From Mesostigma viride (lineage: Eukaryota > Streptophyta > Mesostigmatophyceae > Mesostigmatales > Mesostigmataceae), in contig RPFO01000382.1 of NCBI GenBank assembly GCA_009746045.1, positions 1 through 36,000 of the forward strand: a DNA stretch of 36,000 nt, written 5' to 3'. This document shows, in pieces, positions 19,849-28,254 of this stretch. How positions within the stretch are numbered: the first letter of the stretch is position 1; each line of letters opens with the position of its first letter. The notes under the pieces were generated by a model. It ran no database searches. It saw nothing but the letters and a program-made list of their open reading frames with translations, and was not told the DNA's origin. A program made the position numbers and the translations under genes.

Positions 19849-20405
19849 GTAAAAAATGCAGGTGTTGGCGAGTTTTCGGCCCGCTTTCAGGGGTCCAACG
19901 GCCGTTGGGTGTCTAAAATGCATGCGTTAGCGTGTTTCCGGCCCGCTTTCAGGGGCCCAACGGCCGTTGGACGTCGAAAATGCATGTGTTGGCGTGTTTT
20001 CGGCCCGCTTTCAGGGGTCCAACGGCCGTTGGGTGTCGAAAATGCATGTAAAGGGCGTGTTTCAGGCCCACTTTCAGGGGTCCAACGGCCGTTGGGTGTA
20101 GAAAATGCATGTGTTGGCGTGTTTTCGGCCCGCTTTCAGGGGTCCAACGGCCGTTGGGTGTCGAAAATGCATGTGTTGGCGTGTTTCAGGCCCACTTTCA
20201 GGGGTCCAACGGCCGTTGGGTGTCGAAAATGCATGTGTTGGCGTGTTTTCGGCCCGCTTTCTGGGGTCCAACGGCCGTTGGGTGTCGAAAATGCATGTGT
20301 TGGCGTGTTTCAGGCCCACTTTCGGGGGTCCAACGGCCGTTGGGTGTCGAAAATGCATGTGTTGGCGTGTTTCAGGCGTACTTTCAGGGGTCCAACGGCC
20401 GTTGG
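19849..20405. repeat. Nine 62-bp repeats each ending in CCAACGGCCGTTGG
   Basis: Nine head-to-tail units of 62 bp (one is 63) each contain AAAATGCATG, GTGTTGGCGTGTTT, a GGCCCGCTTTC or GGCCCACTTTC segment, GGGGTCC and the exact palindrome. Palindromes start at 19895, 19957, 20019, 20082, 20144, 20206, 20268, 20330 and 20392. The array ends 71 bp before the ATG of the DDE-like gene, so it occupies the expected promoter or 5' UTR position. The palindrome is unchanged in all nine copies, while the TTTTCGG/TTTCAGG segment alternates between two forms. Confidence 0.95.
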
Positions 20406-20475
20406 GACCTACAAATTGGGTAATTGTTGGAAAGCAATAATTTGATAAAAAGTCAAAACTTCGTCTGGATTCTGT

Positions 20476-21640
20476 ATGCGCGCGGATGCAGGTGAAGCGC
20501 ACAACAAAGACCTAAGTCTCAAGTACGTCGAGATCAAGGGCAACCAACTTGCCCTCGACATGGCCAGCGCAATGGAATACTTGCTGAAGGACAACAATCA
20601 CAAGACTGAAAACACGAAAACTGCAGTAGGCTTGAGGGCGCTTGAGCGGCTGCCAGGTGCGGTTGTGAAGGTTATGGGGAAACAGTACCGCCCTGCGCTG
20701 AAAAGAAAGGCGTCGGAGTCCTTCGCTCAGGAGGTTGTCGCTAATATCGTGCAAGGTTTCCAGGAATTGGGCAAGTCGGATGAGCACAGGAACGCGAAGT
20801 GCGCTGTGCTGTCAATGTGCTTGGGAAAGGACGGCATGAACAATCAAGGGCATTGCACTCTCGCGCGGCTGCTTCACGTCACGCCCAAGGATATCCAGAC
20901 CGCAAGGGGAATGAGGATGGGGGGCGACCTTCCCGCCCTGAAGGCGCCCCCTCGTGCTTTACGGTCGGACAAGTTTCCGGAGGAGGTCAAAGACATCGTC
21001 GGGAGTTACTGGTTGTCAGACCTAAACACGAGGGCGTCTCCCAACCATAAGGACGTGGTCAATGAGTTCGAAAGGAAGGGAAACGCCAGGATCCTCATTT
21101 CCTCCCAGGGCGGAAGGTACTATTTGGACTCGCTTGAAACGATTTACAAGCGGTTCTGTTCTGACGCGTCGCCGTACAAGGGAGGTATCGTGACGACTGC
21201 GGACGGGACAAGGTACAAGGTGGGGTACACGAAGTTCGTGGAGTTCATGCCCAAGTGCGTAAAGGGCGTGTGGAAGGACCGGGACTTGTGCGCATGCGAA
21301 AAGCACGTCGTCTTCGAGTCTCTGCTCTCTGCCTTCGCCAAAGGCGTCAAGGAGTTGAAGAGCACGCTGGAGATCGAGGAGAGGGAGGGTATCCCTTCCG
21401 TGCCTGACAATGCCCATGATTTCGTTCGACGTTTCACCTGCCACAGGGCTGAGAGGGGGGAGGGGGGCAAGGAGGGGGAGGACGGGCGGCCCGTTCGTTA
21501 ACGTCCCAATGAACTGCTTGGAAGGGACGTGCAACGAGTGTGGGATTTCCGAGTTCATCGTGACGGACCAGATGAAGGGGTGGACAAAGAAGTACACGTG
21601 GTTCGACTTCATAAAGGAGGGCACAGCGCCCCGTGGGACG
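20476..21640 (+). CDS. DDE-transposase-like family gene, exon 1
   Basis: The gene has four exons joined at phase-0 GT-AG introns: 20476-21640, 26411-27166, 27469-28137 and 28234-28254, about 869 residues. Exon 1 starts at the ATG at 20476 and ends before GTAAGC at 21641. It holds an N-terminal helical region and a segment resembling the family's DNA-binding part (YKVGYTKFVEFMPKCVKGVWKDRDLCACEKHVVFESLLSAF). A Cys cluster follows (MNCLEGTCNECG). This order matches a widespread, mostly uncharacterised eukaryotic protein family that I recognise from its CxC, DYSENY and GHGKGxxDGxGG blocks. A frame change is needed between 21410 and 21498, most likely in the G6-A-G6 stretch near 21455-21470. It is either an indel in the assembly or a real lesion. 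The 62-bp repeats lie just upstream. Confidence 0.72.
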
Positions 21641-21662
21641 GTAAGCATGTATATTTGCATCG

Positions 21663-21676
21663 TTGAATATATATAT
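21663..21676. repeat. Target-site duplication, left copy
   Basis: TTGAATATATATAT is directly repeated at 26177-26190, with the LINE between the copies. The site lies within an AT microsatellite-like stretch of the 118-bp intron unit. Confidence 0.85.
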
Positions 21677-21808
21677 TAAAAATATAATTACTTACAGCAG
21701 AGTGAAATCACTCAAACCAAAGCAAACGCCCAGCTATAAACCTATATACAGAGCCATGTCAAAGCTCTATACTACGATAAGACCAATGGAAACGCCTAAC
21801 GGAGGAAC

Positions 21809-24019
21809 CTAATAGCCCTGCTGCACCGCAAAATCAGCCCGCGTACGGCGGAGCATGATGTCAGCCATGGCCCGAGTCAGCGCCACCGACAAGCGCTGAC
21901 GCCAATATGACGTCCAGGTCCGCGCCGACCATGGGGCCCGCTGGCCCTCCAGGTCCAGCCGGTCCTCCCGGAGCCGGCAACACTCCTTGAAGAAGGCGGA
22001 GGTCAGGGGCCCCATGGCCCCAAACTCCTCCAGGACAAAGGGCACCACACGATGGTGCCCGACGTCGCCGTAGGCCAGGAGCTTGGCCCGCTCCGCCCGG
22101 TCCGCCGTGTAACCTGCCGTGAGGGAGGCCCCAGCCACGTGGCTAAGAGCCAAGGGCCGCGCCACCGAAACGTCAATAAGCAGATGCCGGCCACCCCCCT
22201 CAAAGTCCAGCACCACGATGTCAGGCCGGTGGTTGGGGGAATAGAAGGCAGCGCCATCCGCATCCTCGGACCGGATGTTCGCGTGGGGGAAAACCGACCG
22301 AATCATGGCGAGCACCACCGTCAGGAGGACAGTGTGCAAATACAAATACCAATTCTGATTCTGTTGGCCCCCCATGCAGGCAAGGTAGTGAGTCCCCGTG
22401 GGATCCAGCGGCTGCCCACAGCTACCACAAGGCCGCCCGGCCGGAACAAGAGGCTGCGGGGCAAATAGCTGGTGCCGGAGCGCCACCGAGTAGTGGCTGG
22501 GAGCCAAGGCGAATGGGGGGGCCATGGGAAGAGCACGAAGGTACGCCGAGCCCACACTCCGCAAGGAAAGCGAGAACAGCCACGCACGTCCCTGGGCGTT
22601 GAGGTCCGCGAAAAGAGCAATCCAATCAGCCGTGTGCAGAATACCCGCGTAGGTTTTCTGGTGTTTATCGATGACGCGAGCAGGGAATGCGGCGGGAGAT
22701 TGAACGGAGGCGACCGAGGGAGTGCCGCGAGGGAGGTGGCGCTGTACCGCCTGAGCGGCACGGACGGGAGAACAGGCCTGCTGGATCTCAGCATAGGCCT
22801 CCTGGATGGCGGTGACGAAGGGCAAAGGGCTGCTGGGGTCCAGGAGGTCAGGCGCTGCCGTTGCCAAAAGGGGCAGGAGCCGGCAGCTTTCCGCCCACGA
22901 CTGAGCGACGGAGCCCAAAAAGGCTGCTGGGGCCAGCCGGGCGGCACGAGTCAGACCGCAGCCACCCATCCGTGCAGGCAGGGAGGCAATGCGAATAGCA
23001 TGTGGCGGGAGGTCGGGGCCCGGGACCAGCTGCGCCAAGGCCGACTGGATGCGTTCGTCGTGGCCCTCGGCGGCCAGCCGGACCTGAGACGGAAGAGCGC
23101 CCCGGAGCCAGTGAACGACGCGAGGGTGAGCGCAAAACCACAGAAGCAGACCCTTGGTCTGCGAATCATGAAGGCGCGCAATCAAGGGCAGTACCTCAGT
23201 GCGTGCCTCGAGGGCGGCCCGCAGAGCATCGATGACAAACGCGGGGTCGCCAACCGGAACGCCGAGGACATCCAACCCATGGAGGCGCTCGTCCCGGCCC
23301 AAGAGCTGGGGCGGAAAGCCGGAGCAATCACCTTGGGGCGAGTACACCGCGCACTTGGCAAGGGTCAACTGGAGGTTGATGTCGGCCACCGCGGTCTGCA
23401 GTGCCAGCAGAGCCGCGGTGGTGTCCGGCACAGGGCCCAGAAGGTAGATATCATCCAAGTAGGCCTGAATAGCGACCGCCGGGTGGGCAGCATGGACCGC
23501 TTGGAGGCAACCCTGGAGGGGGGCGGCAAAGTACAGGGGTCCCAGGGGGTCCCCTTGCTGGGTGCCCGACCGCGACAGCAGGCCGCCGCGAGTGCCGTCC
23601 TCCATGATGTGAACCAGTTGGCCGGGCTGGCCGTAGCACACGGCTGTCCAAGCGTACAAGTCCTCGAAGGACTCCATGACGGCCGCAAACATGCTGGCGC
23701 GGGACAGACTGTTGAACGCGTTGTGGCAGTCGACCTTGACGACAGCGTGGGTGGGGTGGGCCTCGAGGTAGGCCTGCACCGAATGGATGAGGATATCCGC
23801 CCCGCCTGGAGTCGTCACCCCCAGCTGGGCCGCCACCGAGGTCTCACCCGCTGCGAGGGGCGGGCAGAAAAAGGCACGGAGCTCGGGCGCCTTTTGGCGG
23901 CAGATCACTTTGCCCACGAGCTTGCGGAGCACCTCACCGCAGGCGATCGGGCGCACCTTGCCCTCGGGGGGGGCAAGACACCCTTGAGCAGAGCGAGGAG
24001 GCGAGCGCCCGCTAACCAC
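21809..24019 (-). CDS. LINE reverse transcriptase core and restriction-like endonuclease
   Basis: This is the C-terminal part of the LINE polyprotein, in a frame shifted relative to the upstream part. It starts effectively at GKVRPIACGEVLRKL. The RT palm follows: VKVDCHNAFNSL, GTQQGDPLGPLYFA and the catalytic AYLDDIYLLG (YLDD at 23450-23461). Further on are a CCHC motif, CGSCGQPLDPTGTHYLAC (about 22376-22430), and the endonuclease signature RPDIVVLDF ... LLIDVSVARP (about 22157-22230), which carries the two acidic residues of the PD-(D/E)XK fold. These enzymes nick the target and use its 3' end to prime cDNA synthesis. The frame joins the N-terminal part at the eight-G run at 23966-23973. The first ~20 codons upstream of that run are out-of-frame sequence. 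Confidence 0.88.
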   Translation of the reverse strand: MVSGRSPPRSAQGCLAPPEGKVRPIACGEVLRKLVGKVICRQKAPELRAFFCPPLAAGETSVAAQLGVTTPGGADILIHSVQAYLEAHPTHAVVKVDCHNAFNSLSRASMFAAVMESFEDLYAWTAVCYGQPGQLVHIMEDGTRGGLLSRSGTQQGDPLGPLYFAAPLQGCLQAVHAAHPAVAIQAYLDDIYLLGPVPDTTAALLALQTAVADINLQLTLAKCAVYSPQGDCSGFPPQLLGRDERLHGLDVLGVPVGDPAFVIDALRAALEARTEVLPLIARLHDSQTKGLLLWFCAHPRVVHWLRGALPSQVRLAAEGHDERIQSALAQLVPGPDLPPHAIRIASLPARMGGCGLTRAARLAPAAFLGSVAQSWAESCRLLPLLATAAPDLLDPSSPLPFVTAIQEAYAEIQQACSPVRAAQAVQRHLPRGTPSVASVQSPAAFPARVIDKHQKTYAGILHTADWIALFADLNAQGRAWLFSLSLRSVGSAYLRALPMAPPFALAPSHYSVALRHQLFAPQPLVPAGRPCGSCGQPLDPTGTHYLACMGGQQNQNWYLYLHTVLLTVVLAMIRSVFPHANIRSEDADGAAFYSPNHRPDIVVLDFEGGGRHLLIDVSVARPLALSHVAGASLTAGYTADRAERAKLLAYGDVGHHRVVPFVLEEFGAMGPLTSAFFKECCRLREDRLDLEGQRAPWSARTWTSYWRQRLSVALTRAMADIMLRRTRADFAVQQGY

Positions 24020-26176
24020 TCGCGCGCAGCGGGAGGAACGCGACCAGCCGCCAGGTCAATGAGGGTGTCAAAGAGAATGTCCTCGCCCCCATGCCCCACC
24101 AGGACCTCCAAGTGCTCGTAGCGCCAGCCCGACGGCCCGGTAGAGGAAGCCCGCGGGACCGCACGCATCACCTCCAGGAAGCAGTCGCGGTCCAGCCGGA
24201 GGGGGGCCGGCAGGGGGTCCGGCACGGGCAGCTGGAATCCGGGCTCCGCAGGGTGAAGAGCCTCCAAGGCCGCCAGGGTAGCCGCATTGGCGGGGGCGAG
24301 CTTGGCCATTTCCAAGCGGGTCATGGCCCGGCTGAGCTGCCCCTCGCGGACGAGGCGGATGACGTCGGCGGCCACCCGCTCGAAGTTGACCTCCCCCGAC
24401 AGCCGGGCCGTGCGCGGGGGCGGCACGCCAAACAGCCCCTCCCAGTCCCCCTGCAGAAAGCGTCGGCAACGGGCAATAACCGCACCCTGGAGGCCGCGCA
24501 CACCACGCCCGAGAGGGGTGAGGAGCAGGCGGGGGGTCACCATGTGCAGTTTAAAGCCCAGCGGGTCGTCCGGAGCGGCGTGCATGCGCCGGAGAGAAAC
24601 GATTGCACATTGCGCGAAAAGGCTACGCGCGCGGTGGGGGAGGTCGGTCAGGGTAGACGTCGGGTTGATGGCGCATGCATCCCAGGGAACCGTGTCAAGC
24701 CAACGCCAACTGGCCGAGTAGTCGGGCGGCGGGGGCTGGGAGCCGGTGGGAGCCGAGGCGGGAGGGGGGGAGGGGGCCGGGACTGCTGGCCGGTTGAGGG
24801 GCCGTTGAGCAACACAGGCGCGCGCGTGCTGAGCGCGCCCGTGAATGGAGTACACCCGCTGGCAGTGAGCTTCCGGGCACCGGTAACAGCTCATGGCCTG
24901 CAGATCCGCCGCGCCGAGATCGGGGTGCACAGCGCGAAGGTGCTGGCAGAGGAGGTTACGGTTGTGGAACACACCCGCACACGGGGACCCCGTGGGAAGC
25001 AGCACGGCACACCGGTGAAGGCCGTCGGCGGGCGCTGAGTGGCGGGGAGCGGCGCCAGCAAAGGCAGGACGTGGGGCCTGCGGCGTCTCCCCAGCCGGGC
25101 CGGCAGGCGCGCGCACCACGACCCGACCAGCGCCCGGCAGGCCCGCCGGGGCCACGGAGGAGGCAGTGCCCACCGGGGAGACCCCCAGCGGAGGGGGATC
25201 GAGAACGCCGGCGCCCCTCCCAGGGGGACTCGCCAGCGCGCCCGCGACCACCCCAGGCCCCGGCAACGAGGCCGGGGGCGGAGGCCGAGGGGTCGGGGAG
25301 GCAGCTGGCCCCGGGGCCCGGTGGGGACCCGGCAGGGGACCCAGCGAGACCGGGGGCGGGCCGAGAGGAAGCGCAGTCCCAGGGGGCGGCACAACAGCCC
25401 GGCACAACGGGCAGCGCGGCACGGAGTGGAGCAAGCTGCGCGCGATGCACGCTTGATGGAATGTGTGGCCGCACGCGGGCAGGCGACACAAGCCATCCCC
25501 CGGCCGGAAGGGCTCAAGGCAGATGGCACAGGAGCCCGACTCGGGGTCGTCCCCCTCCAGAAGGGACCGGACATGAGGGGGGGGCGGGTCCCAGCCGGCC
25601 TCCCAGCAACCCGGGAGAGCGGCAATCTGGGCGCGCGAGAGGATGCCGACCGGTTGGTCAGCCGCGGGGTGCCATTCGTGCGGGATGCCTGCCAACTCCA
25701 GGATGTCGTGGAGGAAGGCAGAAACAGGCGTCCCCGCGGTTAGGGGCTGGGCGCGCCCGGCCGAGTCCACCAAGATGGCCTGGCCGCCCTGAACCGCGAT
25801 GGGGGCCCCGAACTCCACACGCAGCATGGCGGCCTGCGCCAGGCTGAGGGAGGTGATGAGAAAGCCCCCACTGGCAACCGGGCCGGGAGGCGGGGCCTGG
25901 GCGTCCAAGAAGAGGCGAAGCTGCCGCGGGGACATGAGGCCCAGGTCGGCGCCGCCCGCGAGGTAGGCCGCCCGCACCGAGACCTGTGCGTCTCGAGCCA
26001 CCGCCGTGACGAACTCGACCACCTCCTGACCCACCCGCTCGTCCAGGGAAAGCAGCTCTTCCTGCCGGGCGGCCGGGAGATGCCACGGCAGCCGGCAGCC
26101 GGCGTGATATCCTTCCAAGACATACCCCCAAAGAGTCGAGGCCGTCACCGGGGGGGCGGCGGAAAGAAATGTCGAT
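23905..26176 (-). CDS. LINE N-terminal region: RING finger, C2H2 fingers, start of RT
   Basis: This is the 5' part of the LINE polyprotein. The same frame runs on beyond 26176 into host intron sequence, so its first true codon is missing. A classical RING finger (CAIC, then CGHTFHQACI, then CPLC; 25402-25530) is followed by a Pro/Ala-rich linker. Next come a C2H2-like finger (second Cys, 12 residues, His, 4 residues, His) and a C2HC-like finger beginning CYRCPEAHC, both within about 24830-25020. Then come the thumb-proximal N-terminal RT segments. C2H2 fingers in this position bind target DNA in R2-type elements. A RING would normally act as an E3 ubiquitin ligase. The region before the RING (about 200 residues) is not recognised. 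Coding similarity leaves this frame at the eight-G run 23966-23973. Confidence 0.8.
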
Positions 26177-26190
26177 TTGAATATATATAT
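26177..26190. repeat. Target-site duplication, right copy
   Basis: TTGAATATATATAT is identical to 21663-21676. The uninterrupted second intron unit has the same sequence at 26295-26308, which shows what the empty site looked like. Confidence 0.85.
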
Positions 26191-26395
26191 GTAGACTTTC
26201 ATACTTCCAACGGCCGTTGGCGTTGGGAAATTCCCAGCTGCTGACTTCCATTCTTCGGTCAATCCATGGTGCGCGGGCATGTATATTTGCATCGTTGAAT
26301 ATATATATGTAGACTTTCATACTTCCAACGGCCGTTGGCGTTGGGAAATTCCCAGCTGCTGACTTCCATTCTTCGGTCAATCCATGGTGCGCGGG
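26191..26395. repeat. 118-bp tandem duplication inside intron 1
   Basis: The unit CATGTATATTTGCATCG ... GGTGCGCGGG occurs twice. The first copy is split by the LINE (21646-21676 plus 26191-26277); the second is intact at 26278-26395. Each copy carries one exact 14-bp palindrome (26207-26220 and 26325-26338). The duplication therefore predates the LINE. Confidence 0.88.
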
Positions 26396-26410
26396 TGTGT
26401 TGTGTTGCAG

Positions 26411-27166
26411 GAGGAGGATGTGGCGCCGCAAATGAACCTGCAGCAAAAACTCATCAAGTCAACCCTCTCGGAGCTCCATGAACTCATTACGGCGCGCTTC
26501 CCGGAATTCGCCATTCACGTCCATACATGGGCCTGGCAGCACCACGCTTACAAGGAGTGCATTGACGTGATGCCGCTGGGAACGGTGGTGGTCCTGATGG
26601 ACTACTCGGAGAACTATTCGGACCACCTGCAGAAACAGTTGCAGGCGCAGTACTGGTACCCAAGTAGTTACGTCCTGATGCCGGTGATCGTGATGTACCG
26701 TGATCCCGTATCGCTGGAAATCAAAAGGGTGAAGCACGATTACATGGGGAAGGACGTACCGAGGAATGCCCAGACCCTGGAGTTCGTGATGAAGAATACC
26801 CTTAACGTGCTGAGGGAGGAGGGGGTGGAGGTGAGGAACTGGATCAGTTGGTCCGACAACTGTAAGGAGCAGTTCCAATCCCGGTATGTGTTGGCGATGG
26901 CTGCGGACCTGCTCGAGGCCGACCCCGACTTGGAATCATTGGAGTGGAACTACTCGTGTGCAGGACATGGGAAGGGGGAGTCGGACGGGGAGGGGGGGAC
27001 GGTCAAAAGCATCCTCAAAAGAGCGCAGATGCAGGAGGACAATCGGAACCTGAATACGGTGGAGGCACTGGTGGCCTACCTGAACCGGGATTGGAGAACC
27101 GGCAAAGACTCGAGTCGACCATCGGCACAATCGGACGTGGTTCGACGGGCATTTCTTCTCGATAAC
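26411..27166 (+). CDS. DDE-transposase-like family gene, exon 2 (catalytic-like core)
   Basis: This exon carries the conserved blocks of the family in order. VVVLMDYSENYS has an Asp at 26600-26602. It is followed by SSYVLMPVIVMYRD and KHDYMGKDVPRNAQTLEFVM. ISWSDNCKEQFQSRY has an Asp at 26855-26857, and WNYSCAGHGKGESDGEGGTVK has an Asp at 26984-26986. Three spaced acidic residues on these blocks are what an RNase H-fold DDE enzyme would show, and all three are intact. The exon is in phase 0 at both ends, between the acceptor at 26409-26410 and the donor GTAAGT at 27167. Family membership is recognised from the motif pattern; that the protein is an active transposase is inference, since no terminal inverted repeats for it were found. 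Confidence 0.75.
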
Positions 27167-27468
27167 GTAAGTAAAGACAGTTGCTTTCTGGTGGTCAAGT
27201 GCAGTTCTATAATTTGTCTCTGGTTACACTTTACAGAGGACAGCTTCCTTGATGCAGTTTGAAGTTTCATAAGGCCAACGGCCGTTGGAGCTGGAAAATC
27301 GTATAATTGTTGAGTGCCAACGGCCGTTGGAGTTGAGAAATGTACTTATATAAAGTTTCCAAGGGCCAACGGCCGTTGGAGTTGGGAAATCTTATAATTG
27401 TTGAGTGCCAACGGCCGTTGGAGTTGGGAAATGTGCTGTGATGTTGTTTCATGGATTTACAATTGCAG
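27167..27468 (+). repeat. Intron 2 with four palindromes in two 91-bp units
   Basis: This GT-AG intron (GTAAGT ... AATTGCAG) carries palindromes at 27275-27288, 27317-27330, 27366-27379 and 27408-27421. Spacings of 42, 49 and 42 bp show a duplicated pair with a 91-bp period. Flanks such as GGAGTTGGGAAAT and TATAATTGTTGAGTG are repeated too. Confidence 0.85.
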
Positions 27469-28137
27469 ATTCTCACGTCCGGTAAGGAGCGAGGCCCGAT
27501 CCGAGATATCTCCACGGCACACCAGTGGCGACTGGACAAAAAGGGCGAGCGGGTCGAGGTGGTAAAGCTCAGGCGTTTTTCATGCTTCAGTTGTGCGGAG
27601 TGCCGAGAGGGCAAGTGGACGACATGCCCAAACGATTGGAGCAGCTCGTCGTGGACTGTAAAACTCCAGGCGAGTAAGTCGCGGAACCCCACGCGATATC
27701 CGGGAACCCGCCTGAACCACGTTCAAACGGCAAGAAACGAGTTGGGGCGTGGTTTGCAGGAGGGGGAGGCCGTCGCAGTCGCATCTGAGAGGGGGCACAA
27801 GGACCATGTGCCCGACCACCCGTACTGGTTGGCGAAAGTTGTTCGAGTCGCCCACCAACTCGACAAGGATGAGTGTTTAAACAAACATACAGGGGGGGGG
27901 GGCGAGGTTTTTAAGAAAGGCAACTGGGTAATGTACGTAAAATACTTCGAGAGGTGCTCCTCCTCCGGATCGGACGCCCGACGCTTCTTCTGGAACCCAG
28001 ACGACCGAGAACCCTTAACTGCAATCGTGTGCTACCTGAGCGTCGCAAAGGTCACGAAGGGCAAGTGGGAAGGACATCCGGACAACACGCGACAGGGCTG
28101 GTTCACAATTGCGAAGAAGGTGGACGCCGAAATTACG
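27469..28137 (+). CDS. DDE-transposase-like family gene, exon 3 (C-terminal domain)
   Basis: This phase-0 exon runs from the acceptor CAG at 27468 to the donor GTACGT at 28138. It begins with a short cysteine cluster (FSCFSCAECREGKWTTCPN) likely to bind zinc. It continues with a region of alternating hydrophobics and aromatics, DHPYWLAKVVRVAHQ ... FKKGNWVMYVKYFERC ... RFFWNPDDREPLTAIVCYLSV. That part resembles the small barrel (SH3/BAH-like) C-terminal domain found in the same family and could mediate chromatin or protein contacts. The domain assignment of the last part is tentative. Confidence 0.7.
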
Positions 28138-28233
28138 GTACGTCATTCCAAACATTACTGTGTAAAATTGGTGTTTGTATGTCGCATGTGTTTTTTTGTC
28201 GACGGTCGTTCACCTTACTAATGTTACATACAG

Positions 28234-28254
28234 GGCAATCAGCCTATACTTTAG
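28234..28254 (+). CDS. DDE-transposase-like family gene, terminal exon 4
   Basis: A 96-bp intron (28138-28233) has GTACGT at its start, a CTTACTAAT branch-point-like motif near 28214, and ends ACATACAG. The remaining exon encodes GNQPIL and the stop TAG at 28252-28254, in phase 0. If intron 3 were retained, the frame would read on to about 28221. The excellent branch site and acceptor favour splicing. Confidence 0.6.
   Translation, partial: GNQPIL

Larger units (their letters stand above)
21677..26176 (-). mobile_element. LINE with restriction-like endonuclease (R2/NeSL-type group), 5'-truncated
   Basis: A 4.5-kb insertion is bounded by the 14-bp target-site duplication TTGAATATATATAT at 21663-21676 and 26177-26190. 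Its coding order on the minus strand is RING finger, two C2H2/C2HC fingers, RT, a CCHC motif and a PD-(D/E)XK-type endonuclease. The endonuclease behind the RT places it among the LINEs that use a restriction-like endonuclease, not APE. The element frame is open right up to the 5' junction with no initiating ATG before about residue 70, so the 5' end is probably truncated, as is common for LINEs. The 3' end is a short UTR of 132 bp ending in an A/T-rich tail without a long poly(A). Confidence 0.88.
21641..26410 (+). other. Intron 1, expanded by a LINE insertion
   Basis: The donor GTAAGC at 21641 and the acceptor TTGTGTTGCAG ending at 26410 are both phase 0. Without the LINE and its duplicated target the intron would be about 256 bp. 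It would consist of two tandem 118-bp units (each with one palindrome) and short ends. The LINE is antisense to the gene. Confidence 0.75.

Noticed and set aside
19573-19852. Upstream exon of the DDE-like gene with Cys-rich peptide
   Set aside because: Two overlapping short frames, no clear splice donor leading to 20476, and a TATA-like site lies after it.
22472-24121. 549-codon plus-strand frame opposite the LINE
   Set aside because: It is antisense to the RT and endonuclease motifs, GC-rich, and has no domain of its own. It is a shadow frame.
24091-25847. Plus-strand frames rich in Arg/Pro/Gly opposite the LINE N-terminal region
   Set aside because: They are antisense shadows of the Pro/Ala-rich linker and RING region.
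26177-26292. LINE protein starting MQIYMPAHHG at 26292
   Set aside because: That part is encoded by the host intron repeat and the target-site duplication. The element itself begins at 26176 and lacks its own start.
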